From NCBI RefSeq assembly GCF_003254055.1, contig NZ_QKZT01000010.1:24398-88397 (forward strand): a stretch of DNA of 64,000 nt. The letters run 5' to 3'. The translations under genes were made by a program, and so were the position numbers. This DNA is from Algoriphagus chordae (lineage in GTDB: Bacteria > Bacteroidota > Bacteroidia > Cytophagales > Cyclobacteriaceae). Below the pieces are notes generated by a model. It was not told the DNA's origin. It was given only the letters and a program-made list of their open reading frames with translations, and searched no databases. How positions within the stretch are numbered: the first letter of the stretch is position 1; every line of letters starts with the position of its first letter. Of the stretch, positions 52,325 through 62,049 are shown one piece after another.

Positions 52325-54262
52325 TTAGCCGATCACGATACCCAGCTCTTTGTCTATTTCAAGCTGTACTTTTTTGAGTTCGAAGTAAATCACCTGAAAC
52401 TCATGAACTTTGTCATCATCCAGATGTTCGGCTTCTGCATTTTTTATTTTCTCTTTGGCCTCTTCCATTAGCTTTTGCACCATTTTCCGCTTCAATCGCA
52501 GGATGGATTTGAAACCAGTAAGCGTAAGATCATCTGATTCTGTATTGATTATAATCTGATGAGTGTCCGCCCAATGATGGGAAACTTCATGACGAACAGT
52601 GACAAGATCAATGACCTCTTTTTGTACTTCCTGATCTCCTAAGCCAATAAAATACTCTGAAGTTGGGATTTCCCCCTGCAATAAACTATTGCGATACAGC
52701 TGCAAAATTTTAATATATATAGGAGTTGAAAACTCAAGGTCTTCAGTTTCAGAAAGCAAATATTGGCATAAATGCATTTCCTCATCACTGAGTTTCTGCC
52801 AGCCATAATTCACTAAAATCCGAACCATCTCACGCTCTTGAATTTTGAGGATTTCTGAAAAGGAGGTGGCTGTTCCATCAGGAATAAGCTCATCCATTGC
52901 TTGCTCGGCAAAAACATCATCCTTTTGCTTATTGAAATGATCCTTCTGAGATTTTAGAAGTGATTTATTCAACTCAGCATGGATGATATCCTCCTCTATC
53001 CCCAAATGCCCTGAAGCTTCCTTGGCATATACAGAACGAATAATAGGGTCTGGAATTTTCCCTATACTCTGGACTACTTCACGAATCACTTCAGCTTTCC
53101 GGATCGGATCCTTGGCAAACTCCTCTTTATAGAGACCGATTTTGAAGCCTATGAAATCACGACTATTCTTTTCCAAGTAATCCTGAAATGCCTGAGATCC
53201 CACTTTTCGAGAATAACTATCCGGATCTTCACCATCAGGAAATACCACAGCTTTCACATTCAGCCCTCCTTCCAGCAAGAGATCGATACCACGAAGTGAA
53301 GCCTTTATTCCTGCAGCATCTCCATCATACAGTACGGTCACCTGATCAGTAAATCGCTTGATCAATTTGATCTGACCATCAGTCAGGGAAGTGCCAGAAG
53401 ATGCAACCACATTCTCTATTCCCGAGAGATGCAAACTCACCACATCGGTATAACCTTCTACCAAGTAGCAATTGTCTTTCGCTCGAATTTCTTTTTTGGC
53501 CTGATACATCCCGTACAGCACATCACTTTTGTGATAAACTGCCGTCTCTGGAGAGTTGATGTATTTAGGTTGATTTTTATCCTTGGTGAGGATTCTTGCT
53601 CCGAATCCAAGTGGCTTGCCAGAGATATTATGAATAGCAAAAATCACTCGATTTCTAAACCGGTCATAAACACGAGTGGCATCTCCTTCCTTCTGAAGAA
53701 TCAAACCAGCTTTTAACAAGATTTCCTCTTTGAAACCTGCAGATTTAGCAGCATTCAATAGATTATCCCATCCATCAAGCGCATAGCCCAAATCAAACTT
53801 CTCTATGATTGCGGGAGTAAAACCACGCTCTTTGAAATAACTGAGTCCAATAGATTTTCCCTCGGCAGTTTGGAGATTTTTCACAAAAAAGTCTCTCGCA
53901 AAACCCAAGGCTATCAATAAGCTTTCGCGTTCATTTTGAGCTTCATTCTGCTCAGGCGTACGCGTTTCATCCTCCTCTATTTCGATTCCATAGCGCCCAG
54001 CGATGTGCTTAATCGCCTCTTGAAAACCAATCCCCTCTATATCCATTATAAATTGGATAGGGTCTCCTGCTTTCCCACAACCAAAGCATTTATAGATTTG
54101 CTTGGCTGGCGAAATGGAAAATGAAGGTGTCTTTTCCCCATGGAATGGACAGTTGGCCCAGAGGTTTTGGCCTTTCTTTTTCATAGGCAAATAATCGCCG
54201 ATCACCTCTTCGATGTCCATGCGTTCTTTGACCTTGTCCGTAGTATTTCTGCTGATGCCCAT
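52325..54262 (-). CDS. dnaG: DNA primase DnaG
   Basis: A primase of about 645 residues from the preferred start at 54262 (MGISRNTTDKVKERMDIEEV). It makes RNA primers for chromosome replication. The N-terminal CHC2 zinc finger is CPFHGEKTPSFS...CFGC. The TOPRIM core has YLVEGYTDVVSLH and VTVLYDGDAAGIKASLRG with the acidic metal ligands. The C-terminal DnaB-interaction region is helical and variable. ATG 54280 would begin at the edge of a TAACTTTG -7 element (54279-54286), so the inner ATG is favoured. Confidence 0.95.
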   Translation of the reverse strand: MGISRNTTDKVKERMDIEEVIGDYLPMKKKGQNLWANCPFHGEKTPSFSISPAKQIYKCFGCGKAGDPIQFIMDIEGIGFQEAIKHIAGRYGIEIEEDETRTPEQNEAQNERESLLIALGFARDFFVKNLQTAEGKSIGLSYFKERGFTPAIIEKFDLGYALDGWDNLLNAAKSAGFKEEILLKAGLILQKEGDATRVYDRFRNRVIFAIHNISGKPLGFGARILTKDKNQPKYINSPETAVYHKSDVLYGMYQAKKEIRAKDNCYLVEGYTDVVSLHLSGIENVVASSGTSLTDGQIKLIKRFTDQVTVLYDGDAAGIKASLRGIDLLLEGGLNVKAVVFPDGEDPDSYSRKVGSQAFQDYLEKNSRDFIGFKIGLYKEEFAKDPIRKAEVIREVVQSIGKIPDPIIRSVYAKEASGHLGIEEDIIHAELNKSLLKSQKDHFNKQKDDVFAEQAMDELIPDGTATSFSEILKIQEREMVRILVNYGWQKLSDEEMHLCQYLLSETEDLEFSTPIYIKILQLYRNSLLQGEIPTSEYFIGLGDQEVQKEVIDLVTVRHEVSHHWADTHQIIINTESDDLTLTGFKSILRLKRKMVQKLMEEAKEKIKNAEAEHLDDDKVHEFQVIYFELKKVQLEIDKELGIVIG

Positions 54263-54278
54263 AGGTAATATATGAGGC

Positions 54279-54286
54279 AAAGTTAA
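54279..54286 (-). promoter_or_regulatory. -7 promoter element of dnaG (TAACTTTG)
   Basis: TAACTTTG on the minus strand, 16 bp before ATG 54262, fits TAnnTTTG and helps decide the dnaG start. Confidence 0.45.
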
Positions 54287-54411
54287 TGGCTCAATCTAAA
54301 AAATGAGAACTTTCTTCAGTTTCTCCGAGTTCACAAGTACAATACATTTACTTCGCCCTTTATTTAGAAGTCTTTAAGCTTTAAATTGCGAAAAATTACA
54401 ACAATCACCGC

Positions 54412-55506
54412 ATGCAGTTAACCAAGGATAATATCCTGAAGGCACTTTCCAGAGTACAAGATCCTGATCTGAAAAAAGATCTGGTAACGCTGGGAATGAT
54501 TCAAAAAATAGAAATCACAGGTAATAAAGTAAGCTTTGATGTAGTCCTAACTACGCCAGCCTGTCCTCTCAAGGAAGTTATTAAAAACAATTGCTTGGAG
54601 GTTTTGGAGGAGGACTTTGGGAAAGAACCGGAATGGAATATGTTCATGACTTCCCAGGTCACCACGATAAGAGATTCAGCCCCCGTTTTGCCTCAAGTCA
54701 AGAATATCATTGCTATCGCATCAGGTAAGGGCGGAGTTGGCAAATCAACTACCGCTGTAAACTTGGCAGTGTCTTTAGCTAGATCTGGTGCCAAAGTAGG
54801 CTTGATCGATGCGGACATTTCGGGTCCATCTATACCTACCATGTTCAATGTAGAGGCTGAGCAGCCTGCTGTGAAAAAGGTAGGAGACAAAAATATAATC
54901 ATCCCTATTGAGCAATACGGGGTGAAGTTGATGTCGATTGGTTTTCTTACTCCAGTGGATAGCGCAGTGGTTTGGAGAGGCCCAATGGCCAGTTCGGCAC
55001 TGAAGCAGTTTATTGCTGATGTAGCTTGGGGTGAGTTGGACTACCTATTGATTGATTTGCCTCCGGGAACTTCAGATATTCACCTGACCATGGTTCAGAC
55101 TGTCCCAGTCACTGGTGCAGTGATCGTCACTACTCCTCAGAAAGTCGCTTTGGCGGATGCTAATAAGGGATTATCGATGTTTAGGCAGCCCCAAATTAAC
55201 GTGCCTATCCTAGGTGTTATTGAAAATATGGCTTATTTTACACCGGCGGAATTACCTGATAACAAGTATTATATATTTGGTAAAGAAGGCGGAAAAAAAT
55301 TGGCTGAAAAATACGATGTACCTTTCTTGGGCGAAATTCCAATTGTACAAAGTATTCGGGAAAGTGGTGATTCAGGCTACCCTGCCGTATTAAAAGATGG
55401 AATCACTCAAGAATCTTACAAAAAACTAGCTGAAGAAATAGCTAGACAAATTGCCATAAGAAATGCCTCTCAGAACAAAACCGAGGTGGTAGAAATTAAA
55501 GCTTAA
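54412..55506 (+). CDS. apbC: Mrp/ApbC-family iron-sulfur cluster carrier ATPase
   Basis: A 364-residue cytosolic P-loop ATPase. Residues about 1-90 form a MIP18/DUF59 domain (ALSRVQDPDLKKDLVTLGMI). The ATPase domain has IASGKGGVGKSTTAVNLAVSL (deviant Walker A with the signature lysine), GLIDADISGPSIP and LLIDLPPGTSDIHL. Family members carry or load Fe-S clusters onto target proteins. A gene for a NifU-like scaffold domain follows after 4 bp, which supports the Fe-S role. Confidence 0.95.
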   Translation: MQLTKDNILKALSRVQDPDLKKDLVTLGMIQKIEITGNKVSFDVVLTTPACPLKEVIKNNCLEVLEEDFGKEPEWNMFMTSQVTTIRDSAPVLPQVKNIIAIASGKGGVGKSTTAVNLAVSLARSGAKVGLIDADISGPSIPTMFNVEAEQPAVKKVGDKNIIIPIEQYGVKLMSIGFLTPVDSAVVWRGPMASSALKQFIADVAWGELDYLLIDLPPGTSDIHLTMVQTVPVTGAVIVTTPQKVALADANKGLSMFRQPQINVPILGVIENMAYFTPAELPDNKYYIFGKEGGKKLAEKYDVPFLGEIPIVQSIRESGDSGYPAVLKDGITQESYKKLAEEIARQIAIRNASQNKTEVVEIKA

Positions 55507-55510
55507 GCAT

Positions 55511-55759
55511 ATGCAACCAGAACTAAGAGAACAAATAGAATTTGCACTAGACACTATTCGACCATACCTGGAAGCAGATGGAGGAAATGTGAGGATCGTA
55601 GAGCTTACAGACGACATGGTTTTAAAATTAGAATTGTTAGGCTCATGTGGTACCTGCCCAATGTCTACCATGACACTTAAAGCCGGAGTAGAAGAAGCTA
55701 TCAAACGTGCAATCCCTGAAATCACACGTGTAGAAGCCGTAAACCTAACAGTAGCCTAA
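55511..55759 (+). CDS. NifU-like C-terminal-domain protein (Nfu type)
   Basis: An 82-residue cytosolic Fe-S scaffold/carrier. It contains the whole NifU C-terminal domain: IRPYLEADGGNVRIVELTDD and GSCGTCPMSTMTLKAGVEEAI, where the CxxC (GTC pair) holds a bridging [4Fe-4S] or [2Fe-2S] cluster. It lies 4 bp after the Mrp/ApbC gene, so the two are coexpressed and probably act in turn. The M43 protease gene begins 11 bp later and may be read from the same mRNA, though it is functionally unrelated. Confidence 0.94.
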   Translation: MQPELREQIEFALDTIRPYLEADGGNVRIVELTDDMVLKLELLGSCGTCPMSTMTLKAGVEEAIKRAIPEITRVEAVNLTVA

Positions 55760-55770
55760 TCGGAATTTGA

Positions 55771-58700
55771 ATGAAAAAAGGTTTTCGGGTTATTGACAAA
55801 GCCAGTATGCTCCTACTGGGGGCATTTTTTGTGTTATCAACTGGCTTTGCGCAGCAATTCCAAACTTTTGACATCACAAATCAGCTCAATCAAACAAGTT
55901 CCCATTCCCATGAGGAGAAATGTGGACATGTGATATTGGAAAAGATCATGGAAAAGGAATTGGGCTATTTTGGTTCAAAACCTTATTTCGAAAAATGGAT
56001 AAATGATAAAATTGAGGATAAAACTCTCCAGCCTCAAATCCTATCCCGAATCAATGCTGATCCAATCCTAATTCCAGTAGTAGTACATATAATCCACAAT
56101 GGAAATCCTTTAGGACAAGGAGCAAATATTCCTGAATCTCAAATTCAAGAGCAGATTAGAATTTTGAATGAAGATTTCCAGCGATCAAATGCTGATGCAG
56201 TAAATACCCCAGCCGAATTCTTGCCTTATGCAGGTATGATTGACATAGAATTTGTTCTAGCCAAACAAGATCCTTCAGGACTACCTACTGATGGAATCAC
56301 TCGTACGCTAGGCTCGAAATCCTCCTATGACCCCAGAACTGATGCTACCATAATAGGACAAACAATTCAATGGGATCCTAATGAATACATGAACTTATAC
56401 GTGACTACTTTGGTAAGTCCTTATATTGGTTATGCCTCCTTTCCTATCTCTGATTTACCAGGGCTAGATGGCCCTCCTACAGCTTCTATAACAGATGGAG
56501 TAGTCATTGATTATAGGTTTTTTGGTATGGGAGGAAATGCCGTATCAGCCTCGAAAGGGAGAACTGCCACACATGAGGTAGGTCATTTCTTTGGCTTACG
56601 TCATATCTGGGGAGATGGTGGCTGTGGAGTTGATGACTTCGTAACAGACACTCCAGATCAAGACAACTCAAATAGCGCTTGCAGTGCGAACGCCTCACGC
56701 TATAGTTGTGATTCAGATGATATGATCCAAAACTACATGGATTATACGCCAGACGCTTGCATGAATTTATTCACCAAAGGTCAGGTAGAGCGATTTGAAG
56801 TTGTACTTGCAAACAGTCCAAGAAGAGTAACCCTAGTCAACAACAGGGCTACCCAAGAACCTATACTCGCAGAAAATGATTTGGCAATAGGCAATATCAT
56901 CGAACCTGGTGTTTTTGTATGTACCCCGTTGGTAAGTCCATCAATAGAGCTAATAAATGCCGGAGAGAATTTATTGACCTCAGGCCGTGTAGAGCTTAGA
57001 AGAAATGGTGAAGTATTAGAGTCCAAGCGAGTTACATTCAATTTGAATACAGGTGAAAGTATTGATGTTGACTTCAATGAGTTCAGTCTTCTACCAAATG
57101 GCAATACGATAGAATTCAGAATTACTCAGGCCAATGATCAGCCAGACATTGTCACAGGCAACAACAGCAAAACTATATCACCGATTCAAGAACAAGCAAT
57201 AGAGCTACCTTATAACACAAATCTTAGCACATTCCCAGCTCCATGGACCATTGCCAATCCTGACGATTTGTTGACATGGGAAAAGAAAACATTAACGATT
57301 TCAGGCACTTCTCAGGATGTGGTTTATATCCGTAATTATGAATATGAAGCACCTGGTCAGTTAGATTACTACACCTCTCCAATTGTTGATTTATCAAAGT
57401 ATCCAAATGCACAACTTGTATTTGAAGTGGCATACGCACAATATGATCAGGCTGGATATTCTGATAAATTGATTGTAGCTGTTTCCCAAGATTGTGGAAA
57501 CACATTTGATCTCGTAAATGTACCCTATAGTAAAACTGGACAATCATTAGAAACATCTACAGCTACACTGGATGAATTTATCCCTACTAATGACAGTCAG
57601 TTTAGGACTGAATTAGTAAACCTATCTGACTTTGCAGACCTAGGATCTGTTCGCTTTGCATTTATCGCAGAGAACGCATATGGTAATGATATTTACCTAC
57701 GAAATATCCGAATACTACCAACTGAAGAATTTAAATATGATCTGTCTGTAGATAGTGTAATTTCTCCTACGCCAATTTTCGATGGTACAAATGAAGCTGA
57801 GGTTGTTTCCATGACCAATAGAGGTAATCTTCCGATTTCCAGCTTCCGATTTGAGACAAGTACGAACAGTTCTCCTACGCAAACTTACATTGCAAGTGGT
57901 ACAACAGTACAGCCTGGCGAAAGCTTCACGATTAGTACTAACAATTCCACATCTGAAGGTAAAAACAAGCTAAAATTTGTGTCATCCATTCCTAACTTCG
58001 ATCAGAATGGAAATAATTCAGATAGTATTACAACTTATGTAATTGAAGACGCCACGACCATCCCTGTTCCTTGGAGACAGAACTTCAATAATTCAGGCGC
58101 CTTCTCACCATGGCAAACAGTAAATCCAGAATCAGACGATCAACCTTGGACGGTCTCATCAGTTTCTGCTGGTGAGGGCCCAAATAATGTAGCTAAGGTA
58201 ACCACTAGTAAAGCTGGTCAGAGCTATTGGCTGGGCACTCCGGTTTTCGATCTTTCCGTAAGTAGTCAAGCGAGTATTTTCTTCGATTTGGCAGCTGGGC
58301 AAGTTAGCCCTACTACGAGATTAAAAGTTTTAGCTAGTTCAAATGGAGGAAATGCATACACAGAAGTCTGGTCTGCTATCGGTGCTGAATTATCTACGGT
58401 TTCAATAGGTGAAGCTAATCCAAATAGTACTGGTGATTATGTGCGTAAATACATTAATCTAACCGAGTTTGCTGGAACAGGAAACACTAAAGTACGACTT
58501 GCCTTTGTAGTGGAAGGAGGAGAAGAATCAGATTCACCAATTTACTTGGACAATATTGAGCTCTATCTAAACGCAAACCCAGAACCTGTAATACCAGCAG
58601 TGGGCATGTCATTGCTCTATCCTAATCCAGCTCGTGAGGTTTTCAATATCGCATTCAATTTACCTGATTATGAAGATGTAACTATTCAGGTGATTTCGAG

Positions 58701-58848
58701 TACTGGTGCACTAGTACAAGAAATTGTATATCCATCCACGCTAAACCAGACTTATTCCTTCAGTACCCAACTGTTTTCCAAAGGGGTATTTATCGTGAAT
58801 ATCTCTAGTAATACGGTACGGGATACGCGCAGGCTAATTATTAATTAA
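55771..58848 (+). CDS. Secreted M43 zinc metalloprotease with T9SS sorting domain
   Basis: A 1025-residue exported protease. Signal peptide at about 1-28 (MLLLGAFFVLSTGFAQ), then a propeptide. The M43 (pappalysin/cytophagalysin) catalytic domain has HEVGHFFGLRHIWGD at His268-Asp282 (HExxHxxGxxH zinc ligands) and a downstream Met-turn region near DDMIQNYMDY. A CARDB-like module follows near 380-470. Two MAM-like jellyroll segments have LPYNTNLSTFPAPWTIANPD and VPWRQNFNNSGAFSPWQTVN. The last about 80 residues are a type-A T9SS C-terminal domain (LLYPNPAREVFNIAF ... KGVFIVNISSN), so it is secreted through the type IX system and attached to the surface or released. It likely digests external protein. 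Confidence 0.94.
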   Translation: MKKGFRVIDKASMLLLGAFFVLSTGFAQQFQTFDITNQLNQTSSHSHEEKCGHVILEKIMEKELGYFGSKPYFEKWINDKIEDKTLQPQILSRINADPILIPVVVHIIHNGNPLGQGANIPESQIQEQIRILNEDFQRSNADAVNTPAEFLPYAGMIDIEFVLAKQDPSGLPTDGITRTLGSKSSYDPRTDATIIGQTIQWDPNEYMNLYVTTLVSPYIGYASFPISDLPGLDGPPTASITDGVVIDYRFFGMGGNAVSASKGRTATHEVGHFFGLRHIWGDGGCGVDDFVTDTPDQDNSNSACSANASRYSCDSDDMIQNYMDYTPDACMNLFTKGQVERFEVVLANSPRRVTLVNNRATQEPILAENDLAIGNIIEPGVFVCTPLVSPSIELINAGENLLTSGRVELRRNGEVLESKRVTFNLNTGESIDVDFNEFSLLPNGNTIEFRITQANDQPDIVTGNNSKTISPIQEQAIELPYNTNLSTFPAPWTIANPDDLLTWEKKTLTISGTSQDVVYIRNYEYEAPGQLDYYTSPIVDLSKYPNAQLVFEVAYAQYDQAGYSDKLIVAVSQDCGNTFDLVNVPYSKTGQSLETSTATLDEFIPTNDSQFRTELVNLSDFADLGSVRFAFIAENAYGNDIYLRNIRILPTEEFKYDLSVDSVISPTPIFDGTNEAEVVSMTNRGNLPISSFRFETSTNSSPTQTYIASGTTVQPGESFTISTNNSTSEGKNKLKFVSSIPNFDQNGNNSDSITTYVIEDATTIPVPWRQNFNNSGAFSPWQTVNPESDDQPWTVSSVSAGEGPNNVAKVTTSKAGQSYWLGTPVFDLSVSSQASIFFDLAAGQVSPTTRLKVLASSNGGNAYTEVWSAIGAELSTVSIGEANPNSTGDYVRKYINLTEFAGTGNTKVRLAFVVEGGEESDSPIYLDNIELYLNANPEPVIPAVGMSLLYPNPAREVFNIAFNLPDYEDVTIQVISSTGALVQEIVYPSTLNQTYSFSTQLFSKGVFIVNISSNTVRDTRRLIIN

Positions 58849-58856
58849 TTAAAATT

Positions 58857-58889
58857 AAGTCGAAGAAAAACTCTTCGGCTTATTTTTTG
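58857..58889 (+). terminator. Terminator after the M43 protease gene
   Basis: AAGTCGAAGA pairs with TCTTCGGCTT (one G-U) around a 5 nt loop, followed by ATTTTTT. Confidence 0.85.
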
Positions 58890-58994
58890 CCTATGGAATC
58901 CATCAGTTTTAGACTGCTCCTTCGTTGTAAGGATTGAATTTCCCGCTTATCTTTAACTATTAAAATTTCTCAGGTATTTCATTCTACAATCCTT

Positions 58995-59735
58995 TTGAAA
59001 AAGATATTAATTAACCTCCTCGTCATTTTTGGAATAACAGTTTTACTGGGTTTCCTTTTTTTGAAATTATACCTTCCCATGTACACCAATCATGGGGAAT
59101 CAGTATCTGTCCCTGATTTATCAGGCTACACTTACGATGAAGGTGTAGAGATCTTGGATCGTGCTGGCCTACAATACGAAGTTTCCCTTGACTCAGGATT
59201 CAACACTGATCTCAAAACTTTTGCAATTCTGAAGCAAATTCCAGAAGCTAACGCTCAAGTAAAAAGTGGTAAAACCATCTACCTTACTTTGAATGCTAAG
59301 AATGCACCAATGCTTAAAATGCCAAATTTGGTCAATACGCCATTAAAGAATGTGCAAGAGATTTTGGCCAATATGGGACTGGAGCGTGGAGATATTGTTT
59401 ACGTTCCAGATATTGGTATCAATGTGGTATTAGAGCAAAAATACCGTGGTGTAAATGTATCTGAAGGCTTCGAAATCCCTAAAGGAGCGAGAATTGACCT
59501 GGTAGTTGGTGACGGATTGGGTAATCAAATCCTAGCTGTCCCAGATTTAAAAGGCATGGATGAAGTAGATGCTGAGTTTATGATTTTAGGCTCTAGCCTA
59601 AGAGTGGGCAATAAATACTATCTTGACACTGATTCTGTAGCTGCTGGGCAAGTCTTAAGACAAACTCCACCAGCAGCAATGCAAGTCAAAACTGGTGAGT
59701 TAATCGATCTTTGGATCGCTAAGGACAATTTGTAA
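58995..59735 (+). CDS. Membrane-anchored PASTA-domain protein
   Basis: A 246-residue protein that starts with TTG at 58995 (KKILINLLVIFGITVLLGFLF), which keeps the N-terminal membrane helix (about 5-27); the first internal ATG would lose it. Three PASTA domains follow: SVPDLSGYTYDEGVEILDRAGL (about 37-100), KMPNLVNTPLKNVQEILANMGL (about 105-170) and AVPDLKGMDEVDAEFMILGSSL (about 175-244). PASTA domains bind cell-wall muropeptides in Ser/Thr kinases and PBPs, but here there is no kinase or PBP domain. It faces the periplasm. It is followed 5 bp later by a T9SS cargo gene. Confidence 0.88.
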   Translation: MKKILINLLVIFGITVLLGFLFLKLYLPMYTNHGESVSVPDLSGYTYDEGVEILDRAGLQYEVSLDSGFNTDLKTFAILKQIPEANAQVKSGKTIYLTLNAKNAPMLKMPNLVNTPLKNVQEILANMGLERGDIVYVPDIGINVVLEQKYRGVNVSEGFEIPKGARIDLVVGDGLGNQILAVPDLKGMDEVDAEFMILGSSLRVGNKYYLDTDSVAAGQVLRQTPPAAMQVKTGELIDLWIAKDNL

Positions 59736-59740
59736 GCTTC

Positions 59741-61582
59741 ATGCTCAAAGCACTTCATATATCTCGAATGACTGGGCTATTGCTAGCTCTATTCATCTCG
59801 ACTATGGCTCATAGCCAAGTGGTGGAGTTTGCCCCTATTCAACATCAGAAATTAAAAAAATACAATTCTACAGAAAGAAACGCTAGAATCTTACAAGGCA
59901 ATACCCTCCCCTTTTGGGATGATTTTTCTCAAGGAATAGATACTCTGAAGTGGACTGTTTCGGGAGCTTCTTACACCGAGACCATAGGATTCAATGCTCC
60001 ATCCATCGGAATGATTCTGTTAGATGGAGTAGACGCGAATGGCAATCCATATTCTGTCAATCAAGCAGATCAGGGCGAGACAGACTACATAACATCCAAA
60101 CCCTTTGATCTGAGTAGCTTGAGTGACGACAACAGCGAAAGTCTCTATTTGAGCTTCTTTTGGCAGATAGCTGGCAGAGCTGAATTACCTGACGAAAGCG
60201 ATCATTTAACCTTACAAATCCTAAATGCTGACGGAACTTGGGTGACTATCTGGAGACAACTTGGAGGTCTAGGAATTGACACTGAAATTTTCACTCAAGA
60301 AATCGTAAAAATCCTTCCTGCCTGGCAGCATGCCGCATTTCAATTCCGTTTCTTTTCTGAGGGCCGACAGTCAGGACCATTTGATAGTTGGTTATTGGAC
60401 TACATCTACTTGAATGATGGACGTGACAACACTAACCTTGACTACAAAGACAGAAGTCTCACCCAAACAAATGAGCTAAGAATTGGAGATTATGGCGCCT
60501 ACCCTTTTGCTCTTCTCAAAGACAATCAAGACGGTATTTGGAGTACAATTCAAAATGAGTTTTACAACTTAGAAAATCGCTTTAGAGCAATGGAATATTC
60601 TATTGCTATCAGGAATTCTTCTACGATGAATACTACAGCTATCAATCTCAATACGCCCTTCAATCCAGTTCCAAATGCACTGGAACGTAGATCATTTGAA
60701 AGTAGATCGTTTGAAGAAATACCAGTTCCGAAAAACGAGACTAACCTAGAAATCATTTCTTCACTTACCACAGGTGATGGATTGCTTTATGAAGTAGATT
60801 TTTTCAGTAAAGACACTACTTTTTTTCCCACAGTGAATTATGAACTGAATGACACCGTAAGCACTTCATTCCCTATCCTGGATTATTTTGCTTATGATAA
60901 TGGCTCTGCTGATTATGCTGCTGGCATCAATCAACGATCTGGACAGTTGGCAGTGAAATATAACAGCCCCGAAGAAGTTTACATCAAAGGTATTTCTATC
61001 AATTTCACCAATCCTAGGCAGGTCAATCAGGCAGTAGATATCAATATATGGAAGGACCTAGATGAGGAGCCTATTTTCACAAGAGAGGATCTAATTACTA
61101 TAAAAGAAGCCGGACAGGAGCTACAGTATTATTCCTTGGATACCAATATCAGAGTAGAAGGAGACTTCTATATTGGCTATACACAGTATATCAATGACTT
61201 CATCCATGTTGGTTTAGACAAGGTGAATGATACTGGTGATAAATTATATTATAATGTAGTAGGTGCCTGGGCGCAAAATGAGGATGTCCATGGATCTATG
61301 ATGATCAGGCCGCACATTAGTCTGGAAGCACCTTTCGAGGATCCTGTGGCACCTGAGCAAAGCATACGCATTTACCCTAACCCCGTGGAAACAGTCCTAA
61401 ACCTAGAAGGTAGATTTAGCGAAGCGAGAGTATTTGATTCTTTTGGAAGAGAGATTTTTCTTGAGCGACAAGTTTCATCTAAGGGAGAAATTGTTAATTT
61501 TAATGGACAGCGGCCTGGCATCTATGTGCTCAATTTGATCACAGAGGCAGGAATGCAATCGTATAGAATTTTAGTTAAATAA
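59741..61582 (+). CDS. T9SS-sorted secreted protein of unknown function
   Basis: A 613-residue exported protein. Signal peptide at the start (TGLLLALFISTMAHSQ), with Met1 or Met10 as start. A jellyroll-like beta domain occupies about 50-240 (LPFWDDFSQGIDTLKWTVSG, SLYLSFFWQIAGRAELPDES). The middle contains tail-like beta segments. The C-terminal about 75 residues are a T9SS type-A sorting domain (IRIYPNPVETVLNLEG ... RPGIYVLNLITEAG). No catalytic residues are seen, so it may be a surface or extracellular binding protein. It is the middle gene of the PASTA-T9SS-rhodanese series, starting 5 bp after the PASTA gene. Confidence 0.85.
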   Translation: MLKALHISRMTGLLLALFISTMAHSQVVEFAPIQHQKLKKYNSTERNARILQGNTLPFWDDFSQGIDTLKWTVSGASYTETIGFNAPSIGMILLDGVDANGNPYSVNQADQGETDYITSKPFDLSSLSDDNSESLYLSFFWQIAGRAELPDESDHLTLQILNADGTWVTIWRQLGGLGIDTEIFTQEIVKILPAWQHAAFQFRFFSEGRQSGPFDSWLLDYIYLNDGRDNTNLDYKDRSLTQTNELRIGDYGAYPFALLKDNQDGIWSTIQNEFYNLENRFRAMEYSIAIRNSSTMNTTAINLNTPFNPVPNALERRSFESRSFEEIPVPKNETNLEIISSLTTGDGLLYEVDFFSKDTTFFPTVNYELNDTVSTSFPILDYFAYDNGSADYAAGINQRSGQLAVKYNSPEEVYIKGISINFTNPRQVNQAVDINIWKDLDEEPIFTREDLITIKEAGQELQYYSLDTNIRVEGDFYIGYTQYINDFIHVGLDKVNDTGDKLYYNVVGAWAQNEDVHGSMMIRPHISLEAPFEDPVAPEQSIRIYPNPVETVLNLEGRFSEARVFDSFGREIFLERQVSSKGEIVNFNGQRPGIYVLNLITEAGMQSYRILVK

Positions 61583-61586
61583 TGAT

Positions 61587-61883
61587 ATGGAAGATATAAC
61601 TGTAGAAGACCTTAAATCCAGATTGGATAAGAATGAAAAATTCGTGTTTCTTGACGTTCGTGAAGAATGGGAATACGATGATGACAACTTGGGAGCAAAA
61701 AATATCCCCTTGGCTGATTTACCGACTCGACTAGACGAATTAGAGGACTACAAAGACACCGAAATCGTCGTTCATTGTCGCTCTGGTGCTAGAAGTATGA
61801 ACGCTAAGAAATTCCTAGAATCCAAAGGCTTTTCTAAAATCCGAAATACCCCAGGCGGAATTTTAGCTTATAGAAATTTGTAA
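61587..61883 (+). CDS. Rhodanese-like domain protein
   Basis: A 98-residue single rhodanese domain, cytosolic (no signal). ITVEDLKSRLDKNEKFVFLDVREEWEY is the typical opening, and HCRSGARS carries the active-site Cys64 loop. Such proteins carry sulfur as a persulfide or act in thiol redox. It follows the T9SS gene after 4 bp and ends in a strong terminator. Confidence 0.92.
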   Translation: MEDITVEDLKSRLDKNEKFVFLDVREEWEYDDDNLGAKNIPLADLPTRLDELEDYKDTEIVVHCRSGARSMNAKKFLESKGFSKIRNTPGGILAYRNL

Positions 61884-61886
61884 CAT

Positions 61887-61908
61887 ACTCCCTTCGGGGA
61901 GTTTTTTT
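61887..61908 (+). terminator. Terminator after the rhodanese gene
   Basis: ACTCCC-TTCG-GGGAGT hairpin with a stable UUCG tetraloop and T7. Confidence 0.9.
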
Positions 61909-61924
61909 ATGTCTTGTAGTTATC

Positions 61925-61970
61925 TTTAATCGCTGAGTTCACAGAGAAAAACACGGTGAGCACAGCTTAA
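61925..61970. repeat. Degenerate 'cgctgag-cacagag' intergenic repeat remnant
   Basis: The words CGCTGAGTTCACAGAG and ACGGTGAGCACAG resemble the degenerate interspersed sequence seen between many Bacteroidota genes. No coding content. Confidence 0.3.
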
Positions 61971-62049
61971 TTGTTCAGATTCACTCGTATACCATACGCC
62001 ATTTTTTCATCCAAATTTATTAGCATCTCATACCGAGTTTGAAGCTATC

